From G039029935 sp039029935 (GTDB lineage Bacteria; Chloroflexota; Anaerolineae; Caldilineales; Caldilineaceae): a stretch of 9,061 bases of DNA. A program made the position numbers and the translations under genes. The notes under the pieces are model-generated. The model made no database searches. It was not told the origin of the DNA and saw only the letters and a program-made list of their open reading frames with translations. The first letter of the stretch is position 1, and every line of letters begins with the position of its first letter. Shown here in pieces: positions 1 through 7,800 of this stretch. Location of the stretch: positions 1-9,061 of the forward strand of contig JBCCFC010000510.1 in the NCBI GenBank assembly GCA_039029935.1, written 5' to 3'.

Positions 1-1785
1 CAACAACCAAAACTACTAGAAGATCAAGTCGGTGAGTTTTTTGTCAACCGTGAAGGGGACCTCTCCTATTTTTGGCGGTGGGCATCTACCATCCCAGACT
101 TCCCTTTGAACAGTCAAGCCTTGATTGGGCGACGACGGACGGGCAAGACGGCGATTTTGAGCAAGTTGTTTAACATGCTATTCCGTGAGCAGAAAAAAGT
201 GATGCCCGTTTATGTCACGTTTGCAGCGTACCTAGACGGGGCACGGACCTTGACAACAAACGACTTTGCCGACATGTACCTGTCAAAGTATATCTCATGC
301 TTCTTGGCCTTTCGACATGATCGTCCAGAATTGATCCGCCAAAACCTGAATATGGATGAGTTGAGACCGATTGCCGCTGAGGTTGATGATGAAATTCTGA
401 ATAGGCTTTTTGAACGGTATGACATCAATATAAAGTCCCATCTATCACAAAACTTAGTCAGATTTGCGATTGATACACCGCGCACGGTTGCGTGGGACAA
501 AGAAATTCGGACAGTCATGATTGTCGATGAATTTCAGGTATTGCTCAAAGTCTATGACCCCAAACAGGACTTGATGCTTGATCTGACCAATGGATTTCAG
601 TGGGCGGTGGACACACGCTGGGCACCCATGCTTGTTTCTGGATCGTCCATTTCACTACTTGTGGGCAATGCCTTGGGTGGGATGTTGTCTGGGCGGTTTA
701 ATTATAATCATTTGAAGCCACTGGATAAAGACAACACCTATAAATTAACTTTTTTATTGGGTAATAAGAACGGCATTCAAGTCAGCAACGAATTAGCCGA
801 AACTATCTGGCAGTTCACAGGTGGCTACCCCTATAGCATCCATATGGTGTTCCATAGTAAATATTTAGAGTCGAATAAATTGACCGATCCAAAAAGTCTG
901 AAAAAAGTGGTCTTCTACGAATTAGGCGACCTCGATGGCAAATTGTGGCAACATTACAATGAGGAAACTGAAAAATATAGCGATTTACTCAATGATGGCA
1001 CAACCACGAGAAAAGTCATGTTTTTGTCAACCCAATACCCCAATCAACTGATATATCCAAAACCCATTGCTGAAGAATTGGGGCTACCAGTCGATGATGT
1101 CAAGCAGTCACTGCGCAGATTGTATGAAGCCGATATTGTGCAAAAAGGGTCGATGAGTCTCTTTAAAGGACCCAGTGACCCAATGTTACGTCGTTTTATC
1201 AAATATAACTACAAACTTGACATACTTGACTTGAGCGAGCAGGAGGCAATGGCTGATTGGGAGGCCGAGTTCAACACCATCTTGGGACAGCTCAATCAGG
1301 CCAAGGGTGAAATAGGCGAACTCTATGCGCGTTTGATTATGCGTGGCTTTGATGGGCGTAAGGTTGACGGACGCTATTTTAATCAAAATCAGCCTATAAC
1401 GCTCAACCAATTTCGGTTTATTGAGCGTCGTGGTGGTGTTGTCATTGCAGGCGATAAGGTCGAGATTGACGTTATCGGCAGTTGGTTTATCCCAGAGACA
1501 AAACAAAGTCAAGAAGGCATGTGGTTGGTCGAGTCCAAGTATCTCAAAGACAAAGTAGACAGCGGACAGGTTGAGCATTTTATCAAGCAATCCAATAAGT
1601 TTTTGGTGAAATCCGAAGAGACCAAACGCTATGTCGAGATTCACCGCTGGTTTTTCTCCAAGGGCGGGTTTACAAAGCCAGCCATCCAACTGCTCGAAAA
1701 AGAGGGCATCTACTACAGCGGTTGGGCGCAATTCTATGCGTTGGCGACGTTGCTCGATTTTCGTGGCCTACCCGATGCACCATAA
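1..1785 (+). CDS. Archaeal-type P-loop ATPase with C-terminal PD-(D/E)xK-like domain (5' partial)
   Basis: The frame is open from the first base. Codons 1-37 match residues 3-39 of the downstream paralogue, including a shared FVNR block, so the true start lies only a few codons left of the window. Numbering from window codon 1, Walker A is GRRRTGKT (43-50) and Walker B is VMIVDEFQ with D176/E177. A sensor-like SGSS starts at 213 and GGYP at 274; this motif set is typical of archaeal-ATPase (PF01637-like) proteins. A winged-helix-like stretch follows, ending near a PMLRRFI motif. The C-terminal domain has E440, D490 (EIDVIG) and E511-x-K513 (ESK), then a SKGGFTKPA...EGIYY ending like Mrr/DUF234-type nuclease folds. 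All expected catalytic residues are present. No signal peptide or membrane segment is visible in the part seen, so it is probably cytoplasmic. Substrate and biological role are unknown; nuclease activity is inferred from motifs only. Confidence 0.85.
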   Translation, partial: QQPKLLEDQVGEFFVNREGDLSYFWRWASTIPDFPLNSQALIGRRRTGKTAILSKLFNMLFREQKKVMPVYVTFAAYLDGARTLTTNDFADMYLSKYISCFLAFRHDRPELIRQNLNMDELRPIAAEVDDEILNRLFERYDINIKSHLSQNLVRFAIDTPRTVAWDKEIRTVMIVDEFQVLLKVYDPKQDLMLDLTNGFQWAVDTRWAPMLVSGSSISLLVGNALGGMLSGRFNYNHLKPLDKDNTYKLTFLLGNKNGIQVSNELAETIWQFTGGYPYSIHMVFHSKYLESNKLTDPKSLKKVVFYELGDLDGKLWQHYNEETEKYSDLLNDGTTTRKVMFLSTQYPNQLIYPKPIAEELGLPVDDVKQSLRRLYEADIVQKGSMSLFKGPSDPMLRRFIKYNYKLDILDLSEQEAMADWEAEFNTILGQLNQAKGEIGELYARLIMRGFDGRKVDGRYFNQNQPITLNQFRFIERRGGVVIAGDKVEIDVIGSWFIPETKQSQEGMWLVESKYLKDKVDSGQVEHFIKQSNKFLVKSEETKRYVEIHRWFFSKGGFTKPAIQLLEKEGIYYSGWAQFYALATLLDFRGLPDAP

Positions 1786-1882
1786 ATAAACACTTGCAAA
1801 GGCATCCTGATCAAATTTTACAACTCGATACGATGTGTATACAATACAGTCATCCACGTGGAAATTGAGTCGGCCATTCTCT
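1786..1882. other. Intergenic stretch with two 8-bp palindromes, no terminator seen
   Basis: This stretch lies between the two ATPase genes. It contains two perfect 8-bp palindromes, TGTATACA (1836-1843) and CCACGTGG (1854-1861), and no hairpin followed by a T-run. Read-through from the first ATPase gene into the second is therefore possible. The palindromes could be regulator sites, but they are short enough to arise by chance. Confidence 0.3.
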
Positions 1883-1911
1883 TTGCCAATTCCATGCCCA
1901 TCTGATATAAT
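1883..1911 (+). promoter_or_regulatory. Sigma70-type promoter for the second ATPase operon
   Basis: The -35 element TTGCCA (1883-1888) is separated by exactly 17 nt from a perfect -10 TATAAT (1906-1911). An extended -10 TG lies at 1903-1904. The predicted transcription start is near 1918, leaving about 44 nt of leader before the ATG at 1962. This is the best sigma70-like match seen in the window. It implies that the second ATPase gene, and the lipoprotein and peroxidase genes behind it, need not depend on transcription from upstream. Confidence 0.65.
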
Positions 1912-1913
1912 TG

Positions 1914-1948
1914 CTCATGAACACTTGTTTTGCTATTGTGTACATGAG
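1914..1948 (+). promoter_or_regulatory. Imperfect inverted repeat over the transcription start and ribosome-binding site
   Basis: CTCATGAACAC (1914-1924) and GTGTACATGAG (1938-1948) form an 11-bp inverted repeat with one mismatch (A1920/A1942) and a 13-nt spacer. The left arm sits just after the -10 and over the predicted start of transcription. The right arm includes the first three bases of the Shine-Dalgarno-like GAGGA (1946-1950), which is 11 nt before the ATG at 1962. It could be a repressor operator or, if transcription starts slightly upstream of the prediction, an RNA hairpin hiding the ribosome-binding site. The sequence cannot separate these. Confidence 0.4.
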
Positions 1949-1961
1949 GAATATATAGACT

Positions 1962-3764
1962 ATGAACCAACCACTCAAACCGCTGGAAGAAATTGCCGAA
2001 CAATCGTTTGTCAACCGCCAAGAACACCTTGAGTATTTCTGGAAATGGGGCAATAGCATCCCCACACCCCGAGGTAGTAGTGTCGCCTTTGCGGGGTTAC
2101 GGCGCACAGGGAAGACAGCCATTCTCCATCGCGTCTTCAACCGTCTGTTCTATGAGCAAGATGTTGTAATGCCTGTCTTTATCACCTTTGAACCCTATCT
2201 GTATCGCCCAGGGATGATTACAACCTACGAGTTTGCGGAATATTACTGTCAAAGCTATCTAAACTGTTATTGTGCGTTTCACTATCGACGTCCTGATTTA
2301 CTTCGAGACCCACTTGATATCGACGGATTACATCAATTTGCACAAGATAGACAGGATAAAATCGTTCTTGACATCACTCAAAAGTATTATTCTATGCGCA
2401 ACGGCAAGCTAAATAGCTATCGTTCAACAAATCTCGCCAATTGGATCATCAATATACCGCGAGCCAGAGCTGGCATCAATAACATACCAACAGCTATGTT
2501 TATTGATGAGTTCCAAATCCTCGCAGATGTCTATGATCCAGATCACGACCGTGTGATCCCGCTGACCAACCACTATCAAAAGGCGTCTGAGTCACAGGTT
2601 GCACCGATGGTCGTCTCTGGTTCATCGGTTTCACTCCTCTTTGGTCGCGCCACAGGCGGCGCCTTATCGGGGCGTCTCTCCTACCAATTCTTGGACCCAT
2701 TGGAACCAGCCTTTGCCATGCTGCTCGTAATGCGTTTCTGCCAACACCGCAATATTCCCATTGATTACGTATTTGCCTATGCCGTCTGGAAGCTCACCCA
2801 AGGCTATCCTTATGCGATTGAATCAATTATGTACAGTGCATCACCCGCAGCGAAGCATTACCCAAACATTGACGCGTTGGATGAGGTCGTCAGCTTTGAA
2901 TTGACCCATCCACGTGGGCAACTTTATAAGCATTACAACGAGGAATTTCACAAGTACAGCAAGCTGCTTAATGATGGACAGACGACCAAAAAGGTGATGT
3001 TTTGGGCGACCCAATACCCAGATGAACGGATCCCGGTCAAGAATGTAGCTGAGAAGATTGGTGTCACACCGCAAGAGGTGCAGGAGTCGTTACAAAAACT
3101 AGAAGAGCTTGATATTGTGCGCCGTGCCTCCCTAAGTGTGTTTGAAGGACCGACTGAGCCAATGCTCAAGCGCTTTATCGCCTATCAATACGACTATGAA
3201 ATCCAAGAACTGACCAGAGTACAAGCGGCCAAGAACATCGAAACGGAAGTGAGCGGCGAACTGCGGCGCATGACCAACGTCATGGGGCATTTTGCCGAAA
3301 TTGTCGTCGGTGCGGTGATGAAGGGCTTTGATGGGCGTACGCTTGATGGCCCAAGCTATTTCTCAACGCCTGATCCGGTCACTGTCCCCGATTTCTACAA
3401 AATCGAAAACCGTTGGGGCGTGATTGAAGAGGGTCGCCCGAAGGAATTGGATTTGATTGGCGAGTATCAAGGCTATGATGAAGAGGCAGAAGTCTTCATG
3501 CGCCTAGCATGGTTTGTGCAGGTGAAATATCGCAAGGATAAAGTGACCAGTACACAGGTTCAGGAATTTCTCGACCAAATCCACGCTGTCCAAGACACCA
3601 AGGGGTACGATGAAGTGACACCTTGGTATGTCTCCAAAGCAGGCTACTCTGAGCCAGCCAAGAACCGGCTGGAAGAAGAGGGCATTTACTACACCGATTT
3701 GCAACAGTTTAATGATCTGGCCGATGTGTTTGGGTTCTTGGGTTTGCCAGAGAAAAGTAGATAA
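1962..3764 (+). CDS. Archaeal-type P-loop ATPase with C-terminal nuclease-like domain, paralogue of the upstream gene
   Basis: This 600-residue protein starts at ATG 1962, preceded by GAGGA at 1946-1950. It has Walker A GLRRTGKT (45-52, K51) and Walker B MFIDEFQ with D182/E183. A sensor-like SGSS starts at 219 and QGYP at 280. A winged-helix-like region spans roughly 340-405. It is a divergent tandem duplicate of the upstream gene: one block, residues 318-353, matches at 25 of 36 positions by eye. The C-terminal domain keeps E446, D497 (ELDLIG) and a Mrr/DUF234-like ending (SKAGYSEPA...EGIYY). Its third motif is Q520-V-K522, where the paralogue has ESK. QxK variants occur among Mrr-type nucleases, so activity is not excluded. 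No signal peptide is visible, so it is probably cytoplasmic. Three nt separate it from the lipoprotein gene. Function in the cell is unknown; DNA binding or cleavage is inferred. Confidence 0.88.
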   Translation: MNQPLKPLEEIAEQSFVNRQEHLEYFWKWGNSIPTPRGSSVAFAGLRRTGKTAILHRVFNRLFYEQDVVMPVFITFEPYLYRPGMITTYEFAEYYCQSYLNCYCAFHYRRPDLLRDPLDIDGLHQFAQDRQDKIVLDITQKYYSMRNGKLNSYRSTNLANWIINIPRARAGINNIPTAMFIDEFQILADVYDPDHDRVIPLTNHYQKASESQVAPMVVSGSSVSLLFGRATGGALSGRLSYQFLDPLEPAFAMLLVMRFCQHRNIPIDYVFAYAVWKLTQGYPYAIESIMYSASPAAKHYPNIDALDEVVSFELTHPRGQLYKHYNEEFHKYSKLLNDGQTTKKVMFWATQYPDERIPVKNVAEKIGVTPQEVQESLQKLEELDIVRRASLSVFEGPTEPMLKRFIAYQYDYEIQELTRVQAAKNIETEVSGELRRMTNVMGHFAEIVVGAVMKGFDGRTLDGPSYFSTPDPVTVPDFYKIENRWGVIEEGRPKELDLIGEYQGYDEEAEVFMRLAWFVQVKYRKDKVTSTQVQEFLDQIHAVQDTKGYDEVTPWYVSKAGYSEPAKNRLEEEGIYYTDLQQFNDLADVFGFLGLPEKSR

Positions 3765-3767
3765 ACC

Positions 3768-4847
3768 ATGCGTAACGGTTTCTATAGATTATATGGATTT
3801 GGGTTTTTATTCTGTCTTTTGACAGCCTGCACACCCATCCAATCACCATCACCTAGTCAGCCCCAAACCACCGTCATCATTGACAATCTGTTGGGACCCG
3901 TTGGCTTGGCACAACTACCGAATGGTGGTCTGTTGATTGCCGAGGAGGGGAGTGGTGAGCGCGACCAAAGCGCAGGTGTGACTTTCGTCATGAACCCCGG
4001 GACGACAGAACAGACGCATGGTCGGCTTGTGTCAGGGTTGCCGAGCACGCGCGACGCGGGTGATTTAGCTGGCGTCCCGCTGGTGAGCGTGTCACCAGAC
4101 GGCGAAACGGTCTATATCGGCAATTTTAGCCAAGAACACCTCTGGACATTGCCTGTCTCTGCCTTTGATGGCGAATTACCAGCGACATCGTTTATGCCCG
4201 ATGTATTGGGGCGTACGCTCGATAAACTCAACAATGTACGTTTGGTCAATCCCTTTGACATGACTTATGATCCGGACGGAATCCCTGTTGTCTCAGATGC
4301 CAGTGAAAATGGTGTGGCAACGGCCAACCCCAACGGCACGACGCGTTTTTTTCATCGCTTTGACCGCATCCCCGATCCACAAGATAAAATCTATCCCGTT
4401 GAAGCTGTCCCTACGGGGATTACACGGGTTGAGCGACAAGATAGACAGGAAGAATATTATGTCACTCTCTTTGGAGGCTGTCCCTATCCAGCCAACAGCG
4501 GTCTTCTGGTGGCGATTGACAAAGCGCGCAATCAGCGGACGGTGGTGGATGGTCTAAATTTACCAATTGATGTCGCTCAAGGAGCAGATGGCACGATTTG
4601 GGTGTTGGAATTTGCACAGTTCCAGCCAGGCGCATCGTGCTTTGATGGCAGCGGTTATTTGCCAGAGACGGGGCGACTGAGTATAGTGCAGGCAGATGGC
4701 ACGTTAGTCACCGTTATCGACCGACTTGATTTTCCAGGGGCCGTGTTGCCAGCGGCAGATGGCTCGCTTTATATTAGTGAGGTTTTTCGAGGACGTGTCA
4801 TACAAATCAGGTTGCCGGAGTTGTTGGACGCGGACGAGCGCGGATAA
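3768..4847 (+). CDS. Beta-propeller lipoprotein, ScyD/ScyE-like
   Basis: This is a 359-residue exported lipoprotein. A short basic N-terminus and hydrophobic segment end in a lipobox LLTAC with Cys21 as the lipidation site. A Ser/Pro-rich linker leads into a propeller-like body with repeated strand motifs such as GPVGLAQLPNGGLLIAEEG, LPIDVAQGADGTIWVLEF and FPGAVLPAADGSLYISE. These resemble ScyD/ScyE and NHL/SMP-30-type propellers, so a six-bladed fold is likely. Two further cysteines, in GGCPYP and ASCFDG, might form a disulphide. It starts 3 nt after the upstream stop with only a weak purine-rich site, which suggests translational coupling. The last residues (LLDADERG) are encoded by a 10-nt repeat, so the original C-terminus may have ended near PELL. 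Enzymatic activity cannot be told from the sequence. A surface or periplasm-like partner of the downstream peroxidase fusion is an inference from adjacency. Confidence 0.8.
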   Translation: MRNGFYRLYGFGFLFCLLTACTPIQSPSPSQPQTTVIIDNLLGPVGLAQLPNGGLLIAEEGSGERDQSAGVTFVMNPGTTEQTHGRLVSGLPSTRDAGDLAGVPLVSVSPDGETVYIGNFSQEHLWTLPVSAFDGELPATSFMPDVLGRTLDKLNNVRLVNPFDMTYDPDGIPVVSDASENGVATANPNGTTRFFHRFDRIPDPQDKIYPVEAVPTGITRVERQDRQEEYYVTLFGGCPYPANSGLLVAIDKARNQRTVVDGLNLPIDVAQGADGTIWVLEFAQFQPGASCFDGSGYLPETGRLSIVQADGTLVTVIDRLDFPGAVLPAADGSLYISEVFRGRVIQIRLPELLDADERG

Positions 4848-4857
4848 ACGCAGATGA
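4828..4857 (+). repeat. Three degenerate 10-nt direct repeats across a gene junction
   Basis: Three successive 10-nt units, ACGCGGACGA (4828), GCGCGGATAA (4838) and ACGCAGATGA (4848), share the core CGC(G/A)GA. Unit 2 carries the TAA stop of the lipoprotein gene (4845-4847). Unit 3 carries the ATG assigned to the peroxidase fusion (4854-4856). Similar 'acgcagatgaacgcggataa' strings are, from memory, a recurrent interspersed repeat in many environmental bacteria; the family name was not determined. Confidence 0.55.
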
Positions 4858-7800
4858 ATGTTATGAAGGATTGTCAACAGTTAATTCGTAGGTCACGCTA
4901 CCAGCGTGACAATCTGTCAGCCCCCAAAGTTTCCATCCAAAATAATGAGGTGAATCAAACCTGTCCGGTTACTAACCGGACCTACGAACGCTACCTGAAC
5001 ATAGCGAGGGATTGGGGCATTTTGGTTGGTATCATCAGCCTGATTCTCTTGCTTTGTCCATCTACCGATAGTGCCCATGCACAACAGACAAAAACAGATT
5101 CTGCTGATATCGACAACCTGCTTGCCGAAATTATCCAAAACCACAATCTCCAGCCAAATCCTGGTGCGGCTTTGCGTGAAACGGATTCACCGTTGACGCA
5201 ACTCGGTCAATCATTATTTTTTGATCCCATTCTATCGGGCGATCAAAATATTGCCTGTGCCACCTGTCACCATCCCGCGTTTGCAATGGCAGATGGACGC
5301 GTACTACCTATCGGCACAGGCGGGCATGGCTTAGGCCCAGAGCGAGCTTTCCGTGACACTATCTGGCTCGCTCCAGAGGCCAACCGTGCGCGTCGTTTAG
5401 CAGGGCGAACAGGTCAAATCAATGCTGATACGGACCAGACCGAGATTGAGAACCCATTCCGCTGGCAATTTATCCCGCGAAATTCACCGACCATCATCAA
5501 CAGCGCACTGCTTCCGGTGCAGTTCTGGGATGGCCGTGTTGAAGGCTATGCGCTGTCAACAGTAGATTTTTCAGCACCGCAATCAGTCTTCACCCAAGAG
5601 CGTAGTGTCAACGACATGGACTTGACGGACCCACTCATGGCGCAGGCTCTCTTCCCCATCATCAGCACCCATGAAATGGCTGGGGCGACGTTGGGTGGCA
5701 TGGCGCGCCAGACCATCCGTAACACGCTGCTCAAACGCTTACAACAGAACCCGACCTACGTTGATCTCTTTGCTGACACCTTTGACGATGATGGAGGCGA
5801 ACCTGTCACATTGCGACGGGCTGTCCTCGCCCTTGCCGCCTTTGAACGACACTTGATCTTTACCAATGCGCCTTGGGACCAGTATCTGGCGGGCGAGTTG
5901 GATGCCTTGACAGAGCAGCAAAAACGCGGGGCATTGATCTTCTTTGACCCTGCCAACCCCACTGGCAACTGTGCCAGTTGTCACAGCGGCGACCTCTTTA
6001 CCGATCTCGGCTATCATAACCTCATGATTCCGCAACTGGGGCCGGGTAAAGGGCATGGCGTCAGCGGACGCAACGATTGGGGACGGGCGGCGGTTAGCGA
6101 TGATGTACGCGACATGTATAAGTTCCGCACACCCAGTCTGCGCAACGTTGCCCTCACCGCACCCTATTTTCATGATGGTGCATTTGCCACGCTGGAAACC
6201 GCGATCCAACACCACCTCGATATGCAGACAAGTCTCATGGATTATGACCCAACCGAACATGACATCCCCTCTGCGCTCTTTAGCAGCCTCCAACAGCCCA
6301 ATCTACGTGCCCAACGACCAACGGTTGCAAGGACCTTGCTGCGCACCGAGCCATTAAGTGAGCAGGGACTTACCGATTTGGTTTCCTTCTTGCATAGTCT
6401 AACTGACCCTGATGCCACCGATTTATCAGCACTTGTTCCGCCATCTGTGCCCAGTGGTCTGTCCCTTGATGCCCATGAACGTTCAATCAACGTACGCAAA
6501 CTCACACCAACACCACCCTCCTCAAAACAGATTCAACGGCAAAGTCAACCTGATCCATCTTTCCGTTTTGAAAATGTTGCTACCCATGTCGGGCTAGATT
6601 TTGAACATGGTGCGTTCCGGCAGGAAATTGAGTTTAAAGACCCCGTCGCGGCAATGGGCGGTGGTCTTTGTTGGCTGGATTATGATAAGGACGGTTGGTT
6701 GGATTTATACTTGGTCAATAGCCACGCCAAGCGTGAAAAGGCATACTGGCAGAGACAAGGTGGATTGCCCCATAATGCCCTGTATCGTAACCAAGCGGGT
6801 CAATTCGCCGATGTCAGCCAAGAAACGGAGACCGATTTGGTCATGTTTGGCAATGGCTGTGTCGCGGCTGATTTTAACAACGATGGCTGGACCGATATCT
6901 ATGTCACCGCCAGTGGACCCAATGCGTTGCTCTGGAACAATGGCGATGGCACATTTACCGAGGGGGCGTTGGCTGCAGGTGTAGCCGCCGAAGAGTGGAA
7001 CAGCGCAGCCGTTGTGGGCGATGTCAATGGTGATGGCTGGCTCGACCTCTTTGTGGCCGCGTACATTGACCTCAATCATCGCATCCCCAAACCGAGCGGG
7101 GCGTTCCCACAGGATTACTATGGCTTGGCCGACCGACTCTATCTCAACCAAGGGGCAAACACAACCAATCCTCTCCACACAACCTTTGAGGAGATTACAG
7201 TTGAGGCAGGCTTAACACGCACCGAACGTGGGTTAGGTGCTATTTTTGGTGATTTGGATAAAGATGGCGATCTCGACCTCTATATTGCCAATGATGGGCA
7301 TCCCAATCGTCTCTACCGCAATCAACTCAGTAATCAACCCAGTAATCAATCCCATAACCAACCCAGTGATGATGGCTTTATCTTTGAAGATATGACGGGC
7401 ATTGCCGATGTTGGTGACTCAGGCAGTGGTATGGGTGTTGCCAGCGGTGATTATGATGGCGATGGCTGGCTCGATTTGCTCATCACCAATTGGAATCATG
7501 AGCTAAACGCACTCTATCGTAACAAGGTTGGCGATACGGACCAAGCTGAGTTGACCTTTCAGTATAGCACCTTCCGTCTGGGTTTTAGTGGCTTTGGCAG
7601 CGGTATGACTGGCTGGGGAACACATCTGGCGGATTTTGATCAGGACAGCGACCTCGATATGCTGATTGTCAACGGGCGTGTGCCTGTCACCAACCTCGAT
7701 ACCGATCCCGAAGCCATGCGCTTTTATCGTAACCAATCGGTCAATACATCGCCAAACCTGCCTCCTCATCTGCGTCCGCTGTTTAGAGAACATACGTCGG

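Noticed and set aside
1186..1731. 181-codon open frame on the minus strand
   Set aside because: It lies antisense to the conserved nuclease-like domain, has no ribosome-binding site of note and no recognisable motif; it looks like a codon-bias shadow.
106..1785. TTG at 106 as the start of the first ATPase gene
   Set aside because: The frame is open to base 1 and codons 1-37 align with the paralogue's N-terminus, so the gene starts left of the window.
4892..4981. The two hairpins as transcription terminators
   Set aside because: Neither is followed by a T-run on either strand, and the GTAG feet and inverted arrangement fit a REPIN better.
4885..4988. CRISPR array
   Set aside because: There are only two different palindromes in inverted orientation and no repeated direct unit with spacers.
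5739..6293. 184-codon open frame on the minus strand
   Set aside because: It lies fully antisense to the peroxidase module, including the second haem motif, and no domain is recognisable.
6601..6984. 127-codon plus-strand frame inside the peroxidase fusion gene
   Set aside because: It overlaps the first two FG-GAP loops in another frame; the main frame carries clear conserved motifs and this one does not.
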